14,336 nucleotides of DNA from Pseudomonadota bacterium (GTDB taxonomy: Bacteria > Pseudomonadota > Alphaproteobacteria > Rhodospirillales > Magnetospirillaceae): the NCBI GenBank assembly GCA_023458315.1, contig JAEXAH010000017.1, positions 1 through 14,336 of the forward strand, read 5' to 3'. Under the pieces are notes generated by a model. It was not told the origin of the DNA. It did no database searches and saw only the letters and a program-made list of their open reading frames with translations. Numbering within the stretch: the first letter of the stretch is position 1; the number at the start of each line of letters is the position of its first letter. Position numbers and translations under genes: made by a program. Positions 7,261-14,202 of this stretch are shown here, in pieces.

Positions 7261-7566
7261 TTACCAGCTCGACTTGACCAGGCCGGGAATCTGGCCGAGG
7301 TTGCCGAGCTCGCGGAGCTTGTTGCGGCACAGCTTGAACTTGCGGTAGTTACCGCGCGGACGGCCGGTGAGTTCGCAGCGCAGACGCACGCGATTCTTGG
7401 CCGAATTACGCGGAACTTCCGCCAGCTTCAAGGCGGCCTCGAAGCGCTCCTCCGGGGAGGTTTCGCGGTTCATGATGATCGCCTTCAGGCGAGCGCGCTT
7501 GGCGGCGAACTGGGTCGCCATCTTCGCGCGCTTCTTATTCTTCTCGACGGAGCTGATCTTAGCCAT
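7261..7566 (-). CDS. rpsN: Small-subunit ribosomal protein S14, zinc-free type
   Basis: S14 sits in the 30S head next to S3 and S10. The 101-residue product is the long form, starting MAKISSVEKNKKRAKMATQF and ending CELTGRPRGNYRKFKLCRNK then ELGNLGQIPGLVKSSW. Only two cysteines occur in the motif region, not the two CxxC pairs of the short zinc-binding form, so it should not bind zinc there. It lies 15 nt after rplE and before rpsH, as is standard. Confidence 0.98.
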   Translation of the reverse strand: MAKISSVEKNKKRAKMATQFAAKRARLKAIIMNRETSPEERFEAALKLAEVPRNSAKNRVRLRCELTGRPRGNYRKFKLCRNKLRELGNLGQIPGLVKSSW

Positions 7567-7581
7567 TGCGAGAGGTCTCCA

Positions 7582-8124
7582 TTAGCTCGCGAACGGCATG
7601 TCGAAGCCCTTGAGAAGCGCCTTGGCTTCCGCATCGGACTTGGCCGTCGTGACGAAGATGATGTCCATGCCCCGGGTCGCATCAACCTTGTCGTAGTTGA
7701 TTTCCGGGAACACCAGCTGCTCCTTCATGCCCAGGGCATAATTGCCACGGCCATCGAAGGACTTGTTCGGCACGCCGCGGAAGTCGCGGACGCGCGGCAG
7801 CGCGATGTTGACCAGGCGGTCAAGGAACTCGTACATGCGGTCGGCACGCAGAGTCACCTTGCAGCCCACGACCTGGCCTTCGCGCAGCTTGAACTGGGCG
7901 ATGGACTTCTTGGCCTTGGTGGAAACCGGCTTCTGGCCGGAGATCAGGGTCAGTTCGGCCAGGGCAGCCTCGATCTTCTTCGCGTCCTGGGCGGCTTCAC
8001 CGACGCCCATGTTGATCACGATCTTCTCGAGCTTCGGCACCTGCATCGGGTTCGCGTAGTTGAACTCGTTTTGCAGAGCGGGCCGGACCTTCTCTTCGTA
8101 ATGCTTACGCAAACGCGCGGTCAT
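7582..8124 (-). CDS. rplE: Large-subunit ribosomal protein L5
   Basis: L5 binds 5S rRNA and contacts P-site tRNA and S13 at the subunit bridge. The 180-residue product matches E. coli length (179). Typical segments are KLEKIVINMGVGEA (31-44), LISGQKPVSTKAKKSIAQFK (60-79), LPRVRDFRGV (109-118), FDGRGNYALGMKEQLVFPEI (123-142) and the terminal AKALLKGFDMPF. A purine-rich GGGGAGAGGG run precedes the ATG in the 14-nt gap after rplX. Confidence 0.98.
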   Translation of the reverse strand: MTARLRKHYEEKVRPALQNEFNYANPMQVPKLEKIVINMGVGEAAQDAKKIEAALAELTLISGQKPVSTKAKKSIAQFKLREGQVVGCKVTLRADRMYEFLDRLVNIALPRVRDFRGVPNKSFDGRGNYALGMKEQLVFPEINYDKVDATRGMDIIFVTTAKSDAEAKALLKGFDMPFAS

Positions 8125-8138
8125 GTGTCCCTCTCCCC

Positions 8139-8459
8139 TTACCGGTCGATCACTTCGCCCGAGCGCTTGGCGACTCGGACCTTGCGACCGTCTTCCAGGA
8201 CCTTCACGCCGATACGGGTCGGCTTGTTGTCCTTGGGATCGACGTGGGCGACGTTGGAAACGTGAAGGGCAGCTTCCTGCTCGACGATGCCACCGGCGGC
8301 GGCAGCGGTCGGACGCTGGTGCTTCTTCACCTTGTTGACGCCCTGGACAACGACGCGCTCTTCGCGCGGGTAAGCGGCGATGACTTCGCCGATCTTGCCC
8401 TTGTCCTTGCCGGCGATCACGATGACGCGATCGCCCTTCTTAACGTTCAAACCGGCCAT
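8139..8459 (-). CDS. rplX: Large-subunit ribosomal protein L24
   Basis: L24 is an assembly initiator of the 50S subunit and sits near the tunnel exit. The 106-residue product opens with a KOW motif, VKKGDRVIVIAGKDKGKIGEV (6-26), followed by the basic NKVKKHQRP and then EAALHVSNVAHVDPK, all family-typical. Its ATG overlaps the rplN stop by one base (TAATG, 8457-8461) and GGAGG is inside the rplN end, so translation is probably coupled to rplN. Confidence 0.98.
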   Translation of the reverse strand: MAGLNVKKGDRVIVIAGKDKGKIGEVIAAYPREERVVVQGVNKVKKHQRPTAAAAGGIVEQEAALHVSNVAHVDPKDNKPTRIGVKVLEDGRKVRVAKRSGEVIDR

Positions 8460-8827
8460 TAGAGCACCTCCGGAGCCAGCGAGATGATCTTCATGAACTT
8501 CTTGGCGCGAAGTTCACGGGTGACCGGCCCGAAAATACGGGTGCCGATGGGCTCGTTCTGCTTGTTGATCAGAACGGCAGCATTGGTATCGAAGCGGATC
8601 GCGGTACCATCCGGGCGACGGATTTCCTTGGCGGTGCGAACGATGACGGCGCGATGCACGTCACCCTTCTTCACCTTGCCGCGCGGAATCGCCTCCTTGA
8701 TCGAGACGACAATGATGTCGCCGACGTTGGCGATGGTACGGTGCGAACCACCCAGAACCTTGATGCACTGCACCCGGCGGGCACCCGAATTATCGGCGAC
8801 GTCCAGGTTGGTTTGCATCTGGATCAT
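8459..8827 (-). CDS. rplN: Large-subunit ribosomal protein L14
   Basis: L14 is on the interface face of the 50S subunit, next to L19, and contacts 16S helix 14. The 122-residue product has the family length, starting MIQMQTNLDVADNSGARRVQ and including CIKVLGGSHR (21-30), VSIKEAIPRGKVKKGDV (41-57) and the closing FGPVTRELRAKKFMKIISLA (99-118). AAAGGA lies upstream of the ATG within a small stem loop (8829-8848). It is 42 nt after rpsQ, a longer gap than its neighbours. Confidence 0.98.
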   Translation of the reverse strand: MIQMQTNLDVADNSGARRVQCIKVLGGSHRTIANVGDIIVVSIKEAIPRGKVKKGDVHRAVIVRTAKEIRRPDGTAIRFDTNAAVLINKQNEPIGTRIFGPVTRELRAKKFMKIISLAPEVL

Positions 8828-8828
8828 G

Positions 8829-8848
8829 TCGAGTTTCCTTTATCTCGA
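8829..8848 (-). repeat. Small stem with the rplN Shine-Dalgarno in its loop
   Basis: TCGAG (8829-8833) and CTCGA (8844-8848) pair over a 10-nt loop that contains the AAAGGA ribosome-binding site of rplN. Displaying the site in a loop would keep it accessible. The stem is only 5 bp and may be coincidental. Confidence 0.35.
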
Positions 8849-8855
8849 GGTCGAT

Positions 8856-8887
8856 ATCGTCGGGCAGGCTCAAGCCTGCTCGACGAT
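8856..8887 (-). repeat. 13-pair hairpin across the rpsQ stop codon
   Basis: Bases 8856-8862 pair with 8881-8887 and 8864-8869 pair with 8874-8879, with one mismatch (8863/8880; C opposite A in the RNA) and a 4-nt loop (8870-8873). The rpsQ TGA stop (8870-8872) lies in the loop. The stem covers the last four sense codons or so of rpsQ and 14 nt of the gap before rplN. There is no T tract downstream. Overlap with coding sequence makes it notable. Confidence 0.65.
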
Positions 8888-9106
8888 CACTTCCCAGGTC
8901 TTGGTCTTCGAGATCGGGCGGCACTCGCAAATGCGAACAGTGTCGCCGATCTTGAAGGTGTTGTTCTCGTCGTGCGCGTGATACTTCTTCGAACGACGGA
9001 TGAACTTCTTGTAGATCGGGTGCATCACGCGACGCTCGACGGACACGACGACAGTCTTGTCCATCTTGTCGCTGACCACCACGCCCTGAAGAATGCGCTT
9101 CGGCAT
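8870..9106 (-). CDS. rpsQ: Small-subunit ribosomal protein S17
   Basis: S17 is an OB-fold protein that organises the 5' domain of 16S rRNA. The 78-residue product starts MPKRILQGVVVSDKMDKTVV and ends near GDTVRICECRPISKTKTWEV (54-73), the S17 signature. AAGGA precedes the ATG in the 17-nt gap after rpmC. The stop is TGA and sits in the loop of an inverted repeat. Position between rpmC and rplN is standard. Confidence 0.98.
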   Translation of the reverse strand: MPKRILQGVVVSDKMDKTVVVSVERRVMHPIYKKFIRRSKKYHAHDENNTFKIGDTVRICECRPISKTKTWEVIVEQA

Positions 9107-9123
9107 TGCCAGAGGTCCTTTTC

Positions 9124-9327
9124 TTAAGCCGCGCTAGCGCGGGCGCGCTCGCCGAGGATGGTCTTGATCACCGCGATTTCGCGGCGGATCGCCGTGACGC
9201 GAGCGGTGTTCTCCAGCTGACCCGAAGCCTTCTGAAAGCGCAGGTTGAACTGCTCCTTCTTCAGCTCAAGGATCGCGTCCTTGAGCTGATCGTCGGACTT
9301 GGCGCGGAGATCGGTAGCCTTAGCCAT
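9124..9327 (-). CDS. rpmC: Large-subunit ribosomal protein L29
   Basis: L29 is a two-helix protein at the tunnel exit near L23, part of the docking area for nascent-chain factors. Two in-frame ATG codons exist, at 9331-9333 and 9325-9327. The GGGGAG site lies only about two bases before the first but eight before the second, and family members start MKATDLR or MAKATDLR, so I use the second, giving 67 residues. The motif ELKKEQFNLRFQKASGQLEN (21-40) is diagnostic. With the first ATG the gene would overlap rplP by one base (TAATG); with the chosen start it begins five bases after rplP. Confidence 0.95.
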   Translation of the reverse strand: MAKATDLRAKSDDQLKDAILELKKEQFNLRFQKASGQLENTARVTAIRREIAVIKTILGERARASAA

Positions 9328-9332
9328 GGCCA

Positions 9333-9746
9333 TTACTCCCCGAGGCGGACGATGAACTTGGTCTTGATCGGCAGCTTGGCGCTGGCCAATTCAAAACCAC
9401 GACGGGCCAGTTCCTCCGGCACGCCGTCCACCTCGAACAGCACGCGGCCGGGCTTGACCTTGGCCACCCAGAACTCGGGCGTACCCTTACCGGAGCCCAT
9501 GCGGACTTCGGCGGGCTTGCTCGACACAGCCACGTCGGGGAACACGCGGATCCACACACGGCCCTGACGCTTCAGGTGGCGGGTCAGCGCGCGACGAGCG
9601 GCTTCGATCTGGCGGGCGGTGATGCGCTCCGGCTCCAGCGCCTTCAGACCGAAGGCGCCGAAGTTCAACAGGGTGCCGCCCTTGGCATCGCCATGGATGC
9701 GGCCCTTGTGGAACTTACGGAACTTAGTACGCTTGGGCGAAAGCAT
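9333..9746 (-). CDS. rplP: Large-subunit ribosomal protein L16
   Basis: L16 lines the A site of the 50S subunit and helps tRNA accommodation. The 137-residue product starts MLSPKRTKFRKFHKGRIHGD. It carries RVWIRVFPD (63-71) and VRMGSGKG (81-88); R82 matches the E. coli arginine (R81) that is hydroxylated by the YcfD oxygenase, though no such enzyme is in this window. The C-terminus is AKLPIKTKFIV. It follows rpsC after 18 nt. Confidence 0.98.
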   Translation of the reverse strand: MLSPKRTKFRKFHKGRIHGDAKGGTLLNFGAFGLKALEPERITARQIEAARRALTRHLKRQGRVWIRVFPDVAVSSKPAEVRMGSGKGTPEFWVAKVKPGRVLFEVDGVPEELARRGFELASAKLPIKTKFIVRLGE

Positions 9747-9764
9747 CTCTTGCTACCCCTTCAA

Positions 9765-10460
9765 TCAACGGCGGTCGCCGCGCTCGGCCGGAGCCGATTC
9801 GCCAGCGGCGCGCTTGTCCTGGGCCATCGGATCGTGGGCCAGGATCTCGCCCTTGAACACCCACACCTTGATACCGCAGGTACCATAGGTGGTCTTGGCG
9901 GTGCCCACACCGTAATCGATGTCGGCGCGCAGGGTGTGCAACGGCACGCGGCCTTCACGATACCATTCCATGCGGGCGATCTCGGCGCCGCCCAGACGGC
10001 CGGAGCAGTTGATGCGGATGCCCTGGGCGCCCAGACGCATGGCCGACTGAACGGCACGCTTCATGGCGCGACGGAACGACACGCGACGCTCCAGCTGCTG
10101 CGCGATGCTTTCGGCCACCAGTTGGGCGTCCAGCTCGGGCTTGCGGATCTCGATGATGTTCAGGTGGACTTCGCCACCGGTCATCTTCGAGAGGTCCTTG
10201 CGCAGCACCTCGATGTCGGCGCCCTTCTTACCGATCACCACGCCCGGACGGGCGGTGTGAATGGTGATGCGGGCCTTCTTGGCCGGACGCTCGATGACCA
10301 CGCGCGACACACCGGCCTGGGCCAGCTTCTTGCGCAGGTGATCCCGCAGCTTCAGATCCTCGTGCAGCATCTTGGCATAGGCTTCGTCGGCGAACCAACG
10401 GGAGTCCCAGGTGCGGTTGATGCCCAGGCGAAGACCGATCGGATTGACTTTCTGACCCAT
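9765..10460 (-). CDS. rpsC: Small-subunit ribosomal protein S3
   Basis: S3 forms part of the mRNA entry tunnel and the ribosomal helicase activity. The 231-residue product starts MGQKVNPIGLRLGINRTWDS. A KH domain with the VVIGKKG loop (74-80) is followed by SFRRAMKRA (128-136), whose R130, R131 and K134 match the residues linked to unwinding in E. coli, and by SGRLGGAEIARMEWYREGRV (153-172). The C-terminal tail is charged and variable. It lies four nt after rplV with GGGGAG in the rplV end. The stop is TGA. Confidence 0.98.
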   Translation of the reverse strand: MGQKVNPIGLRLGINRTWDSRWFADEAYAKMLHEDLKLRDHLRKKLAQAGVSRVVIERPAKKARITIHTARPGVVIGKKGADIEVLRKDLSKMTGGEVHLNIIEIRKPELDAQLVAESIAQQLERRVSFRRAMKRAVQSAMRLGAQGIRINCSGRLGGAEIARMEWYREGRVPLHTLRADIDYGVGTAKTTYGTCGIKVWVFKGEILAHDPMAQDKRAAGESAPAERGDRR

Positions 10461-10464
10461 CTGG

Positions 10465-10851
10465 TTACTCCCCGGTCGCTTCTTCGCGCTCGCGCACGAT
10501 CACGGTCAGGTTCGAGAACGGCTTTTCGATGCGGCCGACACGACCGCGGGCGCGGGCGCGCCACCGCTTCATCACCATGGCCTTGCCGACGTAGGCTTCG
10601 GCCACATAGAGCCGATCAACGTCGAGCTGATGGTTGTTTTCCGCGTTCGCAATGGCCGACTGCAACACCTTCTTCACGATCTCGGCGACACGACGCTTGG
10701 AGAAGGTGAGCGAGTGAAGGGCGGTCTCGGCCTTGAGACCGCGGATCGAGGCCGCCACCAGGTTCAGCTTGCGCGGGCTGGTGCGGATCGAGGCCGAAAA
10801 GGCCTTGGCTTCGGTGTCCGCGAGGACGCGCTCAGCAGGCTTCTTGCCCAT
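10465..10851 (-). CDS. rplV: Large-subunit ribosomal protein L22
   Basis: L22 lines the nascent-peptide tunnel with a long beta hairpin. The 128-residue product has IRTSPRKLNLVAASIRG (22-38) in the globular part and the tunnel hairpin around 88-108 (GKAMVMKRWRARARGRVGRI), the site where macrolide-resistance changes occur in other bacteria. A short N-terminal tail and an acidic C-terminus (REREEATGE) are lineage variation. The gap after rpsS is only three nt. Confidence 0.98.
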   Translation of the reverse strand: MGKKPAERVLADTEAKAFSASIRTSPRKLNLVAASIRGLKAETALHSLTFSKRRVAEIVKKVLQSAIANAENNHQLDVDRLYVAEAYVGKAMVMKRWRARARGRVGRIEKPFSNLTVIVREREEATGE

Positions 10852-10854
10852 GGC

Positions 10855-11133
10855 TTACTTCCTCTTCGCTTTCTTGTCGACGCCGTGGCCGTAGTAGGTA
10901 CGGGTCGGCGAGAACTCACCGAACTTGTGGCCGACCATGTTTTCGGTCACGAGGACCGGGATGTACTTCTGGCCGTTGTACACACCGAAAGTCAGACCCA
11001 CGAAATTCGGCAGAATGGTGGAGCGACGCGACCAGATCTTGATGACCTCGTTGCGGCCGCTGGCACGCGACTTATCCGCCTTCTTCAGCAGGTAGCCGTC
11101 GACGAACGGACCCTTCCAAACGGAACGAGCCAT
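10855..11133 (-). CDS. rpsS: Small-subunit ribosomal protein S19
   Basis: S19 lies at the top of the 30S head and pairs with S13. The 92-residue product has the exact family length and starts MARSVWKGPFVDGYLLKKAD. It holds IKIWSRRSTILP, GLTFGVYNGQKYIPV and MVGHKFGEFSPTRTYYGHG (66-84), the last being the S19 signature. AAGGAGG lies before the ATG in the 13-nt gap after rplB. Confidence 0.98.
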   Translation of the reverse strand: MARSVWKGPFVDGYLLKKADKSRASGRNEVIKIWSRRSTILPNFVGLTFGVYNGQKYIPVLVTENMVGHKFGEFSPTRTYYGHGVDKKAKRK

Positions 11134-11146
11134 ACCCCGTCCCTCC

Positions 11147-11977
11147 TTACTTGTTCAGCTGACGGCGGCGCATGATCAGGCCATCCGTCTTCTTGTTGGA
11201 ACGCGTCTTCTTGCCCTTGGTCGGCTTGCCCCACGGCGTGACCGGATGACGGCCGCCCGAGGTACGACCCTCGCCACCGCCATGCGGGTGGTCGATCGGG
11301 TTCATGGCGACACCGCGGACATGCGGGCGGAAGCCCAGCCAACGGGTGCGACCGGCCTTGCCCAGCGAGACGTTCTGCTGGTCGGGGTTCGACACGGCGC
11401 CGATGGTCGCCATGCACTCGCCGCGGACCATGCGCAGCTCGCCGGAGGACAGACGGATCTGGGCGTAGCCCTGGTCCTTGCCCACCAACTGCACGTAGGT
11501 GCCGGCCGAGCGGGCGATCTGACCACCCTTGCCCTGCTTCAGCTCCACGTTGTGCACCACGGTGCCGACGGGGATGTTCTTCAGCGGCAGGGCGTTGCCC
11601 GGCTTGATGTCGACCTTTTCGCCGGCGACCACGGTGTCACCGACCGCCAGGCGCTGCGGAGCCAGGATGTAGCTCTTCTCGCCGTCGGCGTATTCGATCA
11701 GGGCGATGAACGCGGTGCGGTTCGGGTCGTATTCCAGACGCAGAACGGTACCGGCCACATCGAACTTGGTGCGCTTGAAGTCGACCAGACGATAGCGGCG
11801 CTTGTGCCCGCCGCCACGGAAGCGGACGGTGATGCGGCCCAGGTTGTTACGGCCGCCCTTCTTGCGCAGACCTTCGGTCAGCGAAGCCTCGGGCTTGCCC
11901 TTCCACAGCTCGGACCGGTCGACAGTCACCAACTGACGCTGACCCGGAGTCGTGGGCTTGTAAGTCTTGAGACCCAT
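11147..11977 (-). CDS. rplB: Large-subunit ribosomal protein L2
   Basis: L2 is among the most conserved 50S proteins, needed for subunit association and close to the peptidyl-transferase centre. The 276-residue product shows GGRNNLGRITVRFRGGGHKR (41-60), ARSAGTYVQLVGKD (155-168), and VRGVAMNPIDHPHGGGEGRT (220-239), where H230 corresponds to the E. coli histidine (H229) implicated in activity. WGKPTKGKKTRSNKKTD follows at 249-265. It begins four nt after rplW, with GGGAG overlapping that stop. Confidence 0.99.
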   Translation of the reverse strand: MGLKTYKPTTPGQRQLVTVDRSELWKGKPEASLTEGLRKKGGRNNLGRITVRFRGGGHKRRYRLVDFKRTKFDVAGTVLRLEYDPNRTAFIALIEYADGEKSYILAPQRLAVGDTVVAGEKVDIKPGNALPLKNIPVGTVVHNVELKQGKGGQIARSAGTYVQLVGKDQGYAQIRLSSGELRMVRGECMATIGAVSNPDQQNVSLGKAGRTRWLGFRPHVRGVAMNPIDHPHGGGEGRTSGGRHPVTPWGKPTKGKKTRSNKKTDGLIMRRRQLNK

Positions 11978-11981
11978 GGCG

Positions 11982-12287
11982 TTAGACTCCCGTCGTCACG
12001 TCGATGGTGTTGCCCTCGGCCAGCGTGACGACCGCCTTCTTGACGTCCGAACGCTGACCGACACGGCCGCGGAACCGCTTCACCTTGCCCTTGGCGACCA
12101 GGGTGTTCACGGCAGTCACCTTGACGCCGAACACGCCCTCGACGGCCGCCTTGATTTCCGGCTTCGAGGCATCCAGGGGCACCTTGAAAGTGACCTGGTT
12201 GTGCTCGGAACCCATGGTGGCCTTCTCGGTGATCACGGGAGCGCGGATGATGTCGTACATCCGCTCCTTCGAGATGGTCTTGCTCAT
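11982..12287 (-). CDS. rplW: Large-subunit ribosomal protein L23
   Basis: L23 is at the tunnel exit and binds trigger factor and SRP. The 101-residue product has IIRAPVITEKATM (13-25), with a glutamate (E21) at the position equivalent to the trigger-factor contact in E. coli, then FKVPLDASKPEIKAAVEGVF and RFRGRVGQRSDVKKAVVTL. The ATG overlaps the rplD stop (ATGA, 12284-12287), implying coupled translation with rplD. Confidence 0.98.
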   Translation of the reverse strand: MSKTISKERMYDIIRAPVITEKATMGSEHNQVTFKVPLDASKPEIKAAVEGVFGVKVTAVNTLVAKGKVKRFRGRVGQRSDVKKAVVTLAEGNTIDVTTGV

Positions 12288-12904
12288 TTCAGGCGAGCCT
12301 CCAGGGCAGCGACCGCGTCCTTGGTCAGAACCAGGGTGTCGCGACGCAGGATGTCGTACACGTTGGCACCGACGCTCGGCAGCACATCCACGAAGGGAAT
12401 GTTGCGAGACGCCAGGGCGAAGTTGTCGTCCACCGCCGGGCCGTCGATGACCAGGACCGAGCCCCAGCCCAGCGCCTTGAGGCGGGTGGCCAGTTCCTTG
12501 GTCTTGGGGGCCGACAGCTTGGCCTGATCGAGGACGATCAGCTTGCCTTCGGCGGCCTTGGCCGACAGGGCGGTCTTCAGGGCCAGCGAGCGGACCTTCT
12601 TCGGCAGGTCGAAGGCGTGGCTACGCACGACCGGGCCGAAAATGGTGGCGCCGCCACGGAACTGCGGGCTGCGCAGCGAACCCTGACGGGCACGACCGCC
12701 ACCCTTCTGCGCGAAGGGCTTCTTGGTGGTGCCGGAGATCTCGGAGATCCCCTTGGTCTTGTGGGTGCCGGCACGGCGCTTCGACAGCTGATAGCTCACC
12801 ATACGGTGCAGCAGGTCGGAGCGAACCGCGACGCCGAACACCTCGTCAGCGAGTTCGATCTCGCCGACGGCCTTGTTGTCCAGGCTGATTACGTTCGTCT
12901 TCAT
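12284..12904 (-). CDS. rplD: Large-subunit ribosomal protein L4
   Basis: L4 extends a loop into the nascent-peptide tunnel; in E. coli it also autoregulates the S10 operon. The 206-residue form starts at MKTNVISLDN (ATG 12902-12904) with AAGGA upstream. An in-frame start 35 codons earlier would lie inside rplC and is rejected. The tunnel loop (about 43-90) includes KPFAQKGGGRARQGSLRSPQ (62-81) and FRGGATIFGP (82-91). It lies 11 nt after rplC and overlaps rplW by four bases. Confidence 0.97.
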   Translation of the reverse strand: MKTNVISLDNKAVGEIELADEVFGVAVRSDLLHRMVSYQLSKRRAGTHKTKGISEISGTTKKPFAQKGGGRARQGSLRSPQFRGGATIFGPVVRSHAFDLPKKVRSLALKTALSAKAAEGKLIVLDQAKLSAPKTKELATRLKALGWGSVLVIDGPAVDDNFALASRNIPFVDVLPSVGANVYDILRRDTLVLTKDAVAALEARLK

Positions 12905-12915
12905 CGCGCTTATCC

Positions 12916-13608
12916 TTACTCGCCGGCGGCGTCGGCGGCCTTCAGGCCGGCCGGGAACGGCACGCCTTCGGGCAGCTTGCGCTTGACCGCGTCCTTGACC
13001 AGGACCCACGAACCCTCGGCGCCGGGAACCGAACCCTTGACCAGGATCAGGCCGCGCTCGGCATCGGTGGAAACCACCTTCAGGTTCTGGGTGGTGACCT
13101 GTTCGTCACCCAGGTGGCCGGCCATCTTCTTGCCCTTGAACACCTTGCCGGGGTCCTGGCGCTGGCCGGTCGAACCGTGCGAGCGGTGCGACACCGATAC
13201 GCCGTGGGTGGCTTCCAGGCCGCGGAAGTTCCAGCGCTTCATACCACCGGCGAAACCCTTACCGATGGTGTTGCCGGTGATGTCCACGAACTGGCCGGGG
13301 ATGAAATGGGCGGCCGACAGCTCGGCGCCAACCTCGAGAACGTTCTCGGGGGCAACGCGGAATTCGGCGAGCTTCTTCTTGGGCTCGACCTTGGCAGCGG
13401 CGAAGGTGGTGCGCTGCGCCTTGGCAACGTTCTTCACCTTGGCAGTACCAGCGCCGAGCTGAACGGCGGTGTAGCCGTCCTTTTCCACAGAGCGGGTCGA
13501 GACCACCTGCACGGTGTCGACCTTCAGCACGGTGACGGGCACATGGGTGCCGTCCTCGGTGAAGATCCTCGTCATGCCGACCTTCTGGGCGATGAGACCG
13601 GATCGCAT
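12916..13608 (-). CDS. rplC: Large-subunit ribosomal protein L3
   Basis: L3 is an early assembly protein whose loop approaches the peptidyl-transferase centre. The 230-residue product starts MRSGLIAQKVGMTRIF and has GKGFAGGMKRWNFRG (117-131), THGVSVSHRSHGSTGQRQDP (134-153) and GKVFKGKKMAGHLG (154-167). The GQRQ stretch covers the region where E. coli L3 carries a methylglutamine added by PrmB. The C-terminal tail is longer and Ala-rich compared with E. coli (209). It starts 12 nt after rpsJ with AAGGAA over the rpsJ stop. Confidence 0.98.
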   Translation of the reverse strand: MRSGLIAQKVGMTRIFTEDGTHVPVTVLKVDTVQVVSTRSVEKDGYTAVQLGAGTAKVKNVAKAQRTTFAAAKVEPKKKLAEFRVAPENVLEVGAELSAAHFIPGQFVDITGNTIGKGFAGGMKRWNFRGLEATHGVSVSHRSHGSTGQRQDPGKVFKGKKMAGHLGDEQVTTQNLKVVSTDAERGLILVKGSVPGAEGSWVLVKDAVKRKLPEGVPFPAGLKAADAAGE

Positions 13609-13620
13609 CGTGTTGATTCC

Positions 13621-13929
<309 letters not shown>

Positions 13930-13950
13930 TTCACGTCATCCGTTAAATCG

Positions 13951-13984
13951 GATCGGCGCCCCGGGTTATATCGGGGCGCCGATC
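13951..13984 (-). repeat. Perfect 13-bp leader hairpin just before rpsJ
   Basis: Bases 13951-13963 (GATCGGCGCCCCG) are the exact inverted complement of 13972-13984, with an 8-nt loop (13964-13971). It ends nine nt before the GGATG site of rpsJ. The minus strand beyond reads CGATTTAACGG, with only three T, so termination would be weak. Placement at the head of the S10 operon fits an attenuator or translational control element, but no known leader motif is recognised. Confidence 0.8.
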
Positions 13985-14086
13985 ATTGTGAATCTCGTTT
14001 CGGTTCAAAGAACCCCCCGCAGTCAGCCTCGCCGTGATCAGCGGCGGAGGGCTCTTGCGGGGACGGCCGAAGGGCCGGAGCCACGG

Positions 14087-14115
14087 GTTATACAGAGACT
14101 CGCCCCCCGGTGCAA
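14087..14115 (-). promoter_or_regulatory. Possible promoter for the S10 operon
   Basis: The minus strand reads TTGCAC (14110-14115), 17 bases, then TATAAC (14087-14092). The -10 matches five of six and the -35 only TTG. Spacing and position, after the tuf terminator and ahead of rpsJ, support it. Start would be near 14081. tuf read-through could also supply transcription. Confidence 0.5.
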
Positions 14116-14147
14116 GCGGAGTCTTCGTGCCGTCACGAAAGCACGAA

Positions 14148-14201
14148 CGGCGCCCGGGGTTGCCCCCGGACGCCGCCCGAAAAACCTTCGATTACTCGAA
14201 G
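14148..14201 (-). terminator. Tandem terminator-like hairpins after tuf
   Basis: Immediately after the tuf stop, 14186-14191 pairs with 14196-14201 (6 bp, 4-nt loop), and the minus strand then reads G followed by TTTTT (14180-14184). Next comes a very stable hairpin pairing 14148-14159 with 14164-14175 (11 of 12 pairs, loop 14160-14163), followed by TTCGTGCTTTCG. A further 7-bp stem lies at 14124-14130/14141-14147. The first has the layout of an intrinsic terminator, although its stem is short. Confidence 0.6.
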
Positions 14202-14202
14202 A

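Larger units (their letters stand above)
13930..14202 (-). other. tuf-rpsJ spacer: terminator, promoter and structured leader
   Basis: This 273-nt gap has no supported gene. In transcript order it holds the tuf terminator region, a possible promoter (14087-14115) and a leader with hairpins at 14064-14077 (5 bp, 4-nt loop), 14027-14050 (8 bp with one bulge), 14002-14014 (5 bp, 3-nt loop) and 13951-13984 (13 bp). In E. coli the S10 leader mediates L4 control; whether this leader does so cannot be told from the sequence. Confidence 0.6.

Noticed and set aside
7042..8265. Plus-strand open frame opposite rpsH, rpsN, rplE and rplX
   Set aside because: It spans four well-identified minus-strand genes and their gaps, so it is a composition artefact. 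The same holds for 9576-10709 and 13114-14037.
12905..13009. 35-codon N-terminal extension of rplD
   Set aside because: It lies within the rplC coding region in another frame and is an Arg/Gly-rich out-of-frame reading; L4 starts at MKTNV.
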